In this document: positions 1 to 6,240 of the stretch, piece by piece
Layout of the letters: each line of letters opens with the position of its first letter
Position numbering within the stretch: position 1 is the stretch's first letter
Assembly: GCA_011052255.1 (NCBI GenBank)
Contig: DRJJ01000173.1
Coordinates: 1 to 9,639, forward strand
DNA from: Gammaproteobacteria bacterium
Lineage (GTDB): Bacteria > Pseudomonadota > Gammaproteobacteria > DRJJ01
Direction: 5' to 3'
DNA length: 9,639 bases
Notes under the pieces: model-generated
Database searches by the model: none
Told to the model about the DNA's origin: nothing
Seen by the model: only the letters and a program-made list of their open reading frames with translations
Made by a program: the position numbers and the translations under genes

Positions 1-30
1 AGGAATGAAATACTTCAAAACATTCTATGA
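1..30 (+). CDS. possible 3' end of an upstream gene (partial)
   Basis: Frame 1 from the left edge is open and reads RNEILQNIL before a TGA at 28-30. That stop overlaps the lpxB start codon as ATGA, an arrangement typical of translational coupling. A second frame also stays open, to a TAA at 35-37, so which frame is coding, or whether either is, cannot be settled from nine codons. No product can be assigned. The lack of a Shine-Dalgarno sequence close to the lpxB ATG fits coupling to an upstream gene. Confidence 0.3.
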   Translation, partial: RNEILQNIL

Positions 31-1175
31 CTCATAATACACATACAATAATGATCGTGGCCGGGGAATCATCGGGTGATTTGCTGGCTGCCAGCGTGGT
101 AGATGCTATTAAAACCAATAGCCCACACTACACTGTCTGTGGACTGGGCGGATCTGCACTTGCCGCTACTGACACAGACATGCTCGGCGATATTTCTGAT
201 CTGGCGGTCATGGGTATCTGGGAAGTCCTGATCAATTACCGGAAAATCAAACGTGTACTAAACCATCTTGAATCTGAACTTGTATCCCGCAAACCTGAAC
301 TACTGATCCTTGTTGACTACGTCGAATTTAATTTGAAACTTGCAAAAACAGCCAAAAAACTGGGTATTAAGGTGCTGTTTTTTGTCAGCCCTCAAGTCTG
401 GGCCTGGCGTCAGGGGCGTGTAAAAAAAATAGGCGCCCGAATTGACATGATGGCTGTACTTTTCCCTTTTGAGGTCAGGTTCTACCAGGAAAAGAATGTA
501 CCGGTAAGATATGTTGGCCATCCAATGATTGAAAGGGTTAAACCAGCTTACACTCACGAAAAAGGCCTGATAAAATTCAAGGTAAAGCCGGGCCATCCAG
601 TGGTTGGACTATTTCCTGGCAGTCGGCGATCTGAAATACAGTATATCCTGCCAATAATGATCAAAACTGCAGCGTTACTACAAGAACAGCATCCTTCTGC
701 ACAATTCCTGTTACCGGTTGCCAGCAATCTTTCTGAAGATTATCTACGAACCCATATGGGTAACACTGAGCTTGATATCAGAATGGTTACTGATCATCCT
801 TATGATGTTATGCAGCTTTGTGACGTCATCATGTCTGCCGCAGGTACTGCCAATCTGGAGATTGCGCTAATGGGAAAACCCATGGTTGTACTTCATCGCA
901 TGTCTGTACTTAGCTATTTTATTTTGATTCGTCTGGTCACTGTCAAACTCTATAGCCTGGTAAACATTATTTCTGGCAAGGAAGTTGTAAAGGAATTAAT
1001 CCAGAAAAATGCCACACCTGAAGAAGCGCTGAAAGAACTCAGCCGGATACTTAATGATAGCTCATACCGGCAGGCCATGATCGAAGCGCTGGCTGAAGTA
1101 AAGAAGCAAATGGGAGAAGGTGGCGCCGCTAAAAATGTTGCCCGACTGGCGGAGCTGTTACTGAGCGATATTTAG
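27..1175 (+). CDS. lpxB: lipid-A-disaccharide synthase LpxB
   Basis: LpxB is a family GT19 glycosyltransferase at the inner face of the cytoplasmic membrane. It joins UDP-2,3-diacylglucosamine to lipid X to make the lipid A disaccharide. The 382-residue product has the family's normal length. Visible motifs are GESSGD (13-18), D97 in VDYVEFN (the position of the essential Asp in E. coli LpxB), SPQVWAWR (121-128), PGSRRSE with R200 matching the conserved Arg, and GTANLEIALMGKP near residue 275. Two positions that are usually proline are valine here: VDYVEFN, usually YPEFN, and LVNII, usually PNI or PNL. The start at 27 overlaps a possible upstream stop. A second in-frame ATG at 51 would leave only four residues before GESSGD, so 27 is preferred. 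The gene is visibly more A/T-rich than rsmJ or cmoB. It is not followed by rnhB, its common neighbour in enteric bacteria. Confidence 0.96.
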   Translation: MTHNTHTIMIVAGESSGDLLAASVVDAIKTNSPHYTVCGLGGSALAATDTDMLGDISDLAVMGIWEVLINYRKIKRVLNHLESELVSRKPELLILVDYVEFNLKLAKTAKKLGIKVLFFVSPQVWAWRQGRVKKIGARIDMMAVLFPFEVRFYQEKNVPVRYVGHPMIERVKPAYTHEKGLIKFKVKPGHPVVGLFPGSRRSEIQYILPIMIKTAALLQEQHPSAQFLLPVASNLSEDYLRTHMGNTELDIRMVTDHPYDVMQLCDVIMSAAGTANLEIALMGKPMVVLHRMSVLSYFILIRLVTVKLYSLVNIISGKEVVKELIQKNATPEEALKELSRILNDSSYRQAMIEALAEVKKQMGEGGAAKNVARLAELLLSDI

Positions 1176-1378
1176 GCCACGCAGATTATCGGCTCTACGC
1201 TGTTGACAACATGTTTTTTTACTGTCACAGTCAAACCATGTTTACAAGCAATACAACCTTTCTAACCCTACGCGTACAGCGACTGCATATGTGCATCAAG
1301 CTCCTGCGCATTATTAACTGGAGTAGCGTGGCCTGAAGGGTAAAACAAGACTGTAAGCACAACATCAATACCTGAACA

Positions 1379-1410
1379 GCCACCGTTTCCTCATAAACTG
1401 TGGCTTTTTT
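1379..1410 (+). terminator. rho-independent terminator
   Basis: The stem is GCCAC (1379-1383) pairing with GTGGC (1400-1404), then a C/T mismatch, then GTTT (1385-1388) pairing with AAAC (1395-1398) around a six-base loop. Six T follow directly (1405-1410). It lies 203 nt past the lpxB stop and only 43 nt before the hydrolase start codon. It could end the lpxB transcript, end a short unannotated transcript, or act in the leader of the hydrolase gene. Confidence 0.8.
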
Positions 1411-1440
1411 ATTGACCGTACGATTTGATTTTCGTTTGAA

Positions 1441-1446
1441 GGGAGG
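1441..1446 (+). promoter_or_regulatory. ribosome binding site fixing the hydrolase start
   Basis: GGGAGG lies 7 nt before the ATG at 1454. No such site precedes the upstream in-frame start at 1400, which would also sit inside the terminator hairpin. This decides the start at 1454. Confidence 0.8.
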
Positions 1447-1453
1447 CATCATC

Positions 1454-2329
1454 ATGAATGATAAACTATCCGGATTTTTTCTTGCCAGTGCTTTATTTAC
1501 AGGCGCATTTGTAGTTGGCTGTAGCGGGTTAATGCTCGGCAAGGCCGCCTACACTGGCACAGTTAAATCTGCTGATGGTAGCATTATTCATTACTCGGTT
1601 GCCGGCCAGGGTGATACAGCACTCGTTTTTGTCCCCTGCTGGACCTGTGATAATTCTTTCTGGACCAGGCAGCTTGATTATTTTTCGAACCGTTACCAGG
1701 TCGTAAGCCTGGATCTTGCCGGCCACGGACAGTCTGGCAACCAGCGTAGTCAGTACACGATGGAGGCCTTTGGTCAGGATGTTGTAGCAGTCGCTAACAA
1801 GCTGCAGTTAAAACAGATCGTACTGATAGGCCACTCTATGGGTGGCCCGGTAGCCATGACTGCCGCGCAGCGGCTAGGTAAACGTGTTGTTGGTATTGTG
1901 GGTGTTGATACCTTTTACACGCCGTTTGTGTACCCGAAATCTACTGAGCAGATCAATGCGTTCGTACAACCCTTTCGGGATGATTACGTAGGCACTACAA
2001 CTGCTATGGTTAAATCCTTGTTTCCGCCCCAGGCCGATCCAGCTCTGGTTAGCCAGACCGTCGAATACTTCAGCAAGACCGACCCTAAAGTTGGTGTCAG
2101 TGCGATGTATGAGCTGTTCAACTGGAGTGCATCCCACCGGGATGCCGCACTCAACCAGTTTAGCCATCAGTTACGCAATATTAATGCAGACCCTGAAAAC
2201 AAAGGCCAGCCCGTCAACGCAAGTGTGGTACTTATTCCTGGCGTCGGGCATTTTGTCGCACAGGAAAATCCCGATGCATTCAACCAGGCGCTGGATGGCA
2301 TATTGAATGATTTTGGCGTAGCCCGTTAA
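1454..2329 (+). CDS. alpha/beta hydrolase, probable lipoprotein
   Basis: The 291-residue product has an alpha/beta-hydrolase core; its substrate cannot be told. The nucleophile elbow GHSMGG gives Ser128. GVGHF near the C-terminus gives the catalytic His (His266), and D246 in INADPEN is the likely acid. DLAGHGQSG (87-95) is a typical family block. Residues 1-22 form a hydrophobic signal segment ending VVGC, which fits a lipobox with Cys23 as the lipidated residue, though the n-region carries only one lysine. The strand-3 loop reads VPCWTCDNSFW, where relatives usually have HGW or PGW; Pro and Cys thus replace the usual oxyanion-loop His-Gly. The start at 1454 follows a strong GGGAGG site. It precedes aroE by 37 nt on the same strand and may be cotranscribed with it. 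The family and a membrane or periplasmic location are likely, but the substrate is unknown. Confidence 0.88.
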   Translation: MNDKLSGFFLASALFTGAFVVGCSGLMLGKAAYTGTVKSADGSIIHYSVAGQGDTALVFVPCWTCDNSFWTRQLDYFSNRYQVVSLDLAGHGQSGNQRSQYTMEAFGQDVVAVANKLQLKQIVLIGHSMGGPVAMTAAQRLGKRVVGIVGVDTFYTPFVYPKSTEQINAFVQPFRDDYVGTTTAMVKSLFPPQADPALVSQTVEYFSKTDPKVGVSAMYELFNWSASHRDAALNQFSHQLRNINADPENKGQPVNASVVLIPGVGHFVAQENPDAFNQALDGILNDFGVAR

Positions 2330-2366
2330 CAACGATATACTCCTTATTAACCAGCAATAAGCACTC

Positions 2367-3218
2367 ATGTCTATGCCACTACAACCATATGCCGTCATTG
2401 GTAACCCGATTGCCCACAGCAAATCGCCAATTATACATGGCCTGTTTGCTGAACAAACGGGTGAGCCTGTTAGCTATGAGGCACTACTGGCACCTGTTGA
2501 TGACTTTGCCAGTAGCGTCGATACATTCCGTGCACACGGTGGCCGTGGCATGAATGTTACCGTACCGTTCAAGCAGGATGCCTGGGCATACGCCAATCAG
2601 CACAGCGACAGGGCCAAAATTGCAGGCGCCGTAAACACACTGCTCTTTCAGGAAGATGGGCAGTGTCTGGGTGATAACACTGATGGCGTTGGTCTGGTAA
2701 ATGACCTGATTAACAATCACGACCTTAAACTGGCTGGCAGTCGTATTTTGTTACTGGGTGCCGGGGGTGCAGTCCGTGGTGTTCTGCAACCATTACTGGG
2801 GGCTGGCCCTGCACAACTGCTGATCGCCAATCGTACTACACAACGCGCACTGGATCTTGCCAGTTCTTTTTCAGAATTCGGTGCAGTTTCCGGCTGCGGA
2901 CTAGATCAACTGAACGATCAAATAACCTCGGGTGGTTTCGATCTGGTTATCAATGGCACCTCGGCCAGTCTGCAGGGAAAGCTACCGCCATTGCCGGACA
3001 GACTGCTAGCAGACAACGCCAGTATTTATGACATGATGTACAGTGCCGAACCAACTGCTTTTGTAGCATGGGGAAAGAATCGCGGTGCTGTAAAGTCTAT
3101 CGATGGATTAGGCATGTTAGTGGAACAGGCTGCTGAGTCGTTTTACCTGTGGCGTGGAGTACGACCCGCTACCCGGCCGGTGATAAAAGCTTTACGTAAA
3201 GAACTGCACGGCGTATAG
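2367..3218 (+). CDS. aroE: shikimate dehydrogenase (NADP+)
   Basis: AroE reduces 3-dehydroshikimate to shikimate with NADPH in the cytoplasmic pathway to chorismate and the aromatic amino acids. The 283-residue length is slightly above E. coli AroE. The substrate site is intact: NPIAHSKSP (Ser18, Ser20), NVTVPFK with catalytic Lys69, Asn90, and DNTDGVG with Asp106, all offset by four from E. coli. The NADP fold shows LLGAGGAVRGV and then NRTTQRA, whose Arg suits the 2'-phosphate. INGTSASL, YDMMYSAEPTAF and DGLGMLVEQAA complete the C-terminal half. Two ATG codons (2367, 2373) are possible starts, and neither has a strong ribosome binding site. The gene converges on the YrdA-like remnant with a gap of three bases; aroE and yrdA are also near neighbours in E. 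coli. Confidence 0.97.
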   Translation: MSMPLQPYAVIGNPIAHSKSPIIHGLFAEQTGEPVSYEALLAPVDDFASSVDTFRAHGGRGMNVTVPFKQDAWAYANQHSDRAKIAGAVNTLLFQEDGQCLGDNTDGVGLVNDLINNHDLKLAGSRILLLGAGGAVRGVLQPLLGAGPAQLLIANRTTQRALDLASSFSEFGAVSGCGLDQLNDQITSGGFDLVINGTSASLQGKLPPLPDRLLADNASIYDMMYSAEPTAFVAWGKNRGAVKSIDGLGMLVEQAAESFYLWRGVRPATRPVIKALRKELHGV

Positions 3219-3221
3219 CCG

Positions 3222-3540
3222 CTACAGATATTCATCCTTCAGCCTGACGTAATGTTGCGCCGAGTATTCCAGATATTCCAGCTCCTGCTCTGTTAGTGGC
3301 CTGACCTTGCGTACCGGGCTACCGACCCATAAATGTTCGCCCTGTAACCGCATGCCCTGCATAACCAGACTACCGGCACCCAATAGCACTCTGTCTGCCA
3401 GACTGGCGCCATCCATCACAATCGCACCCATGCCCACCAGACAGTAATGACCAATTGAGCATCCATGCAGGATGGCACGATGCCCCACGGTTACCCCTGC
3501 CAATTTCGGGTTGCTTTTTTTCAAATGTTCGTATGCTCAT
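3222..3540 (-). pseudogene. gamma-carbonic-anhydrase (YrdA-like) gene with internal deletion and frame change
   Basis: Reading the minus strand from ATG at 3540 gives MSIRTFEKKQPEIGRG, the recognisable N-terminus of the YrdA/CaiE-like hexapeptide-repeat family, preceded by GAAGAG as a plausible ribosome binding site. After about 3494 that frame becomes nonsense. The next frame gives GVTVGHRAILHGC, then IGMGAIVMDGA-like repeats, and ends in the family's usual YVRLKDEYL at 3224. Compared with the roughly 180-residue family, about 70 codons are missing at the junction (about 3494-3501). The lost block should carry the RGD/QDG repeats and the first zinc-ligand His. The second and third ligand positions survive in VGHRAILHGC. 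A TTG-started 100-residue frame (3222-3524) could in principle be translated, but it has no ribosome binding site and lacks half the left-handed beta-helix. An assembly or sequencing deletion is the main alternative to genuine decay. Confidence 0.85.
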
Positions 3541-3573
3541 TGCGTTGCTCTTCAGGTAAACTGTTGCCTGTTT

Positions 3574-4347
3574 ATGACTATTCGTATTTACACATCTTCG
3601 CAAGATCTTACGGATGCGGCCGCTGATCTGGCTCTACGCTTAGGTCAACCACTAACAGACGCACATACGCTCGCGCTACAACTTGAACTGCTCGCAGATG
3701 ACTGCGCGCCCGGCTATCGATTATGCCTGTCGCTAACATGTGCTGATGCGCCAGGGCCCATTACCTGTGATTTTACCACAGGACGCAACGCCCACCGTCG
3801 CCGCTACGGTGGTGGCCGTGGCCAGTCGATTGCCCGTGCCATTGGCATACGCAAGAACCCGCTGCCTACTGTGATCGACACCACTGCCGGACTGGGGCGT
3901 GATGCCTATGTACTGGCCACACTGGGCTGCGAAGTGACCATGCTGGAGCGCTCACCTGTGCTCGCGGCTATGCTGGAGAACGGCCTGCAGCGCGCGATTG
4001 ATCAAGACCCTGACGACCCGGTATTCCAGCGCTTGCGTTTGGTTAATACCGAGGCGTCAGACTATTTACAACAGCTGAAATCATCACTCTACGCCGATGT
4101 TATTTACCTGGATCCTATGTACCCGCACCGTGACAAACACGCACTGGTAAAAAAAGAAATGCAGATTCTGCAACAACTACTCGGTAGTAATGATGATGCG
4201 CCCAGGATACTGGCCAGTGCCCTGCCGGTGGCCAGGCAACGTGTTGTGGTCAAACGTCCGGTTTGGGCCGCCTCACTGGAAGGGCCCGCCCCACGACACG
4301 AAATAACGGGTAAAACAACGCGTTTTGATATTTACCCCTCGCGCTAG
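3574..4347 (+). CDS. rsmJ: 16S rRNA (guanine1516-N2)-methyltransferase RsmJ
   Basis: RsmJ (formerly YhiQ) uses S-adenosylmethionine to methylate G1516 in helix 45 of 16S rRNA. The 257-residue product is close to the 250 of E. coli. The SAM-binding segment is VIDTTAGLGRDAYVLATLG (100-118), the acidic strand end is MLER (123-126), and the catalytic-type motif is YLDPMYPH (178-185). The family's RRRYGGGRGQ (75-84), just after NAH, and the C-terminal GKTTRFDIY are both present. The frame stays open upstream to 3472, but those codons overlap the 5' end of the opposing YrdA-like gene and encode nothing family-like, so the ATG at 3574 is chosen. No clear Shine-Dalgarno sequence precedes it. It is divergent from the pseudogene with 33 nt between the two start codons, so their promoters must lie partly inside each other's 5' regions. 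Confidence 0.94.
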   Translation: MTIRIYTSSQDLTDAAADLALRLGQPLTDAHTLALQLELLADDCAPGYRLCLSLTCADAPGPITCDFTTGRNAHRRRYGGGRGQSIARAIGIRKNPLPTVIDTTAGLGRDAYVLATLGCEVTMLERSPVLAAMLENGLQRAIDQDPDDPVFQRLRLVNTEASDYLQQLKSSLYADVIYLDPMYPHRDKHALVKKEMQILQQLLGSNDDAPRILASALPVARQRVVVKRPVWAASLEGPAPRHEITGKTTRFDIYPSR

Positions 4348-4428
4348 CTGGCTTAAAACTCGCTCCGAACCCCTTGCGTTTATAACTGTCCAATTCATTT
4401 ATTGAGCCGTTAACTGCTTGTTTATATC

Positions 4429-4449
4429 CCCTCACCCTGGGAAAGAGGG
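4429..4449. repeat. degenerate intergenic palindrome, copy 1
   Basis: CCCTC (4429-4433) pairs with GAGGG (4445-4449) around an ACCCTGGGAAA centre. It resembles an eroded form of the perfect hairpin at 7973-7991, which has the same CCCTC...GAGGG character. It lies between rsmJ and the DUF3179 gene, in the latter's leader. The 127-nt gap holds nothing else I can support. Confidence 0.45.
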
Positions 4450-4462
4450 CGTCTCACTGAAC

Positions 4463-4467
4463 CACGG
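4463..4467 (+). promoter_or_regulatory. ribosome binding site fixing the DUF3179 start
   Basis: GGAGT sits 7 nt before the ATG at 4475. The upstream in-frame TTG at 4418 has no such site, and its extra 19 residues would be encoded by the palindrome, so 4475 is preferred. Confidence 0.7.
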
Positions 4468-4474
4468 AGTGACC

Positions 4475-5626
4475 ATGCTGAAATTACTGTTTCAGTCTAC
4501 TACCCTGCCCTTGCGCATCTTGCGCATAACACTCTTGAGTGCCACAGGTTACGGATTGCTTTATCTGGCTATGGGCAATGCAACCGAACTACCCTGGCAA
4601 CAGGAATGGCCCGATACTGATTTTTCACGCATGACAGTTAAGCCATCTGAAATCATATCGGGCGGGCCACCCAGAGATGGTATCCCGTCGGTGGACAATC
4701 CCAGGTTTGTTGCGGCCCGTAATGCTAGCTGGCTGCGACCCTTGTCTCCCGTTATTTTGCTGGATATCAACGGCACGCAGCGTGCGTATCCGCTGGAAAT
4801 ATTGATTTATCATGAGATCGTAAACGATGTGGTTGATGGTACTCCGATTGCTGTAACGTTCTGCCCGCTGTGTAACAGCGCACTGGCCTTTGAACGACAG
4901 GTGAATGGACAAACCCTGAGCTTTGGCACCACCGGCAAGCTACGCAATAGCGACATGATTATGTATGACCGCCAGACCCAAAGCTGGTGGCAACAATTTA
5001 CTGGAATCGGCATCGTGGGTTTTTATGCCGGTACACAATTAAAAACACGAACACTGCGAATTGTAGCGTTCAGGGATGTACTGGACAGCGACCCGAACAC
5101 ACCCACGCTGTCCCGTAGCACCGGTTTTATGCGACCTTACGGAAACAACCCCTATCATGGCTATGACAACATCAGTGACCAGCCTTTTTTATATGACGGA
5201 CATCAGGATCAACGCCTGCCAGCTATGGCTCGCGTTCTAGCCATTGATACCGGTGCCGGGGCCTGCCTGTTTGATCTACGCCGTCTGAATAATCCGAATG
5301 GCATGACTCAAGCCATTATTAACGAAGAACCGGTGTTAATCTTGTATCGTAGCAAGCGTCATTCTGCGCTGGATACGCGCCATATCAACCAGGGCAGATT
5401 GTTGCCTGCGGTAACCGCCTATAGTCGCAAGCTCAACGGTAGTGTACTGGAGTTCAACAGTTCACAGGGGTTGCGTGATCGTGCAACCAACAGTTTATGG
5501 AACCAGCTTGGTGTCGCTATCAGTGGGCCACTCAAAGACAACAAACTGGACATCATGCCGGGCGGTGTAAGCTTCGCGTTTGCGTGGCTGGCGTTTAGGC
5601 CGGATAGTGATATCTGTACAGATTAG
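4475..5626 (+). CDS. DUF3179 domain-containing protein, exported or membrane-anchored
   Basis: The 383-residue product matches the DUF3179 family, whose biochemical role is, as far as I know, not established. Residues 1-17 carry Lys3, Arg14 and Arg17. A hydrophobic stretch follows (about 18-33) and then GNA-TEL, so it is either a cleaved signal peptide or a single N-terminal anchor with the rest in the periplasm. The family hallmarks are AYPLEILIYHEIVND (104-118), VTFCPLCNSA with Cys130 and Cys133, and the following LSFGTTGKLRNSDMIMYDRQT and QSWWQQFTG. The C-terminus ends GVSFAFAWLAFRPDS, as is usual. The CPLC pair plus nearby His suggests metal or redox chemistry, but that is only a guess. 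It converges with moaB across a 22-nt T-rich gap with no obvious hairpin. It shows no visible operon partner, so context gives no functional clue. Confidence 0.9.
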   Translation: MLKLLFQSTTLPLRILRITLLSATGYGLLYLAMGNATELPWQQEWPDTDFSRMTVKPSEIISGGPPRDGIPSVDNPRFVAARNASWLRPLSPVILLDINGTQRAYPLEILIYHEIVNDVVDGTPIAVTFCPLCNSALAFERQVNGQTLSFGTTGKLRNSDMIMYDRQTQSWWQQFTGIGIVGFYAGTQLKTRTLRIVAFRDVLDSDPNTPTLSRSTGFMRPYGNNPYHGYDNISDQPFLYDGHQDQRLPAMARVLAIDTGAGACLFDLRRLNNPNGMTQAIINEEPVLILYRSKRHSALDTRHINQGRLLPAVTAYSRKLNGSVLEFNSSQGLRDRATNSLWNQLGVAISGPLKDNKLDIMPGGVSFAFAWLAFRPDSDICTD

Positions 5627-5648
5627 CATCTGGTTCGTTTTTATAGTT

Positions 5649-6164
5649 TTATTTTTCCAGCAAACGCGGTATTAACATCGCCAGATTGCAGGGCATGGTG
5701 CGGATATCAAGCTGTTTAACGATAATGTTATCCCAGGCCGTACGACAGGCACCGGTGGAACCGGGCAGGCAGAAAACGAATGTGGCATTGGCCAGACCGG
5801 CAATTGCGCGTGACTGCATGGTTGAGGTACCGATTTCCTGATAGGACAATGAACGAAACAGCTCGCCGAAACCTTCAATGGTTTTATCCAGCAGCACGCT
5901 GACCGCCTCCGGTGTGCCATCGCGGCCGGTTACCCCGGTGCCACCGGTGGTGATCACGGCTTCAACTGCGGGGTCTGCAATCCAGGCTGATAGCACCGCT
6001 CTGATCTGATAGATATCATCTGGCACGATAAGTTTGTCGGCCAGCTTGTGGCCGGCCTCCTGCAGGCGCTCGCTCAGGGTAGCACCAGATTTGTCGTCGG
6101 CATCGGTTCGGCTGTCGGACACGGTCAGTACCGCGATGTTCAGCGCCTTGAATTCAGTTGTCAT
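5649..6164 (-). CDS. moaB: molybdenum cofactor biosynthesis protein MoaB
   Basis: This is a MogA/MoaB-fold molybdopterin-binding protein. Proteins of this type adenylylate molybdopterin before molybdate insertion, although the exact role of MoaB in E. coli is less clear than that of MogA. The 171-residue length matches E. coli MoaB (about 170). Motifs are VLTVSDSR (12-19), the ligand loop ITTGGTGVTGRD (71-82), IEGFGELFR (96-104), LPGSTGACRTAWD (133-145) and the C-terminal PCNLAMLIPRL. The LPGSTGACRTAWD form and the length favour MoaB over MogA. It has a good ribosome binding site (GAGGA, complement of 6172-6176). No other molybdenum-cofactor gene is in the window. It is divergent from cmoA with 76 nt between start codons. 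Confidence 0.93.
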   Translation of the reverse strand: MTTEFKALNIAVLTVSDSRTDADDKSGATLSERLQEAGHKLADKLIVPDDIYQIRAVLSAWIADPAVEAVITTGGTGVTGRDGTPEAVSVLLDKTIEGFGELFRSLSYQEIGTSTMQSRAIAGLANATFVFCLPGSTGACRTAWDNIIVKQLDIRTMPCNLAMLIPRLLEK

Positions 6165-6171
6165 TAACTAT

Positions 6172-6200
6172 TCCTCGATTTTCATTTGTGCAACAGTATA
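6172..6200 (-). promoter_or_regulatory. moaB ribosome binding site and candidate -10 box
   Basis: On the minus strand, GAGGA (6176-6172) lies 7 nt before the moaB ATG. TATACT (6200-6195) matches five of six -10 positions and would place the transcript start near 6188. I find no good -35 at 16-18 nt upstream, so the promoter part is tentative. Confidence 0.45.
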
Positions 6201-6228
6201 CACCTGCATGCTATTCAGCCACATACGT

Positions 6229-6234
6229 TACAAT
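6229..6234 (+). promoter_or_regulatory. candidate -10 box directly upstream of cmoA
   Basis: TACAAT matches five of six -10 positions. It occupies -12 to -7 relative to the A of the cmoA ATG, so transcription would start at the start codon itself. No Shine-Dalgarno sequence precedes cmoA. The matching -35 region is poor, so this remains a candidate. Confidence 0.4.
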
Positions 6235-6240
6235 AGCGCC

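Larger units (their letters stand above)
1176..1453. other. 278-nt intergenic region between lpxB and the hydrolase gene
   Basis: No gene is supported here. The longest ATG frame on the plus strand (1211-1336, 41 codons) has no ribosome binding site and no recognisable product. The region contains a perfect small palindrome, ACTGTCACAGT at 1221-1231, after a run of seven T. A perfect -35-like TTGACA lies at 1203-1208, but no acceptable -10 follows it at 15-19 nt. An intrinsic terminator occupies 1379-1410. I see no tRNA or recognised riboswitch. Confidence 0.5.

Noticed and set aside
1203..1231. Sigma-70 promoter starting at TTGACA (1203)
   Set aside because: No sequence resembling TATAAT lies 15-19 nt downstream, so a perfect -35 alone is not enough.
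1211..1336. 41-codon ATG frame downstream of lpxB
   Set aside because: It has no ribosome binding site, no recognisable domain and odd composition, and it overlaps the palindrome and T-run.
3222..3524. Stand-alone 100-residue TTG-started hexapeptide-repeat protein
   Set aside because: The true family N-terminus lies just upstream in another frame, and no ribosome binding site precedes the TTG. It is better explained as the 3' part of a broken gene.
3472..3573. N-terminal extension of rsmJ
   Set aside because: These 34 codons run antisense to the 5' end of the YrdA-like gene and have no counterpart in RsmJ, which normally begins near the ATG at 3574.
5627..5648. Possible terminator between DUF3179 and moaB
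   Set aside because: The gap is T-rich, but I find no stem of useful length before the T-runs on either strand.
6034..6240. N-terminal extension of cmoA by 69 codons
   Set aside because: Most of it is antisense to moaB, and CmoA proteins begin close to the ATG at 6241.
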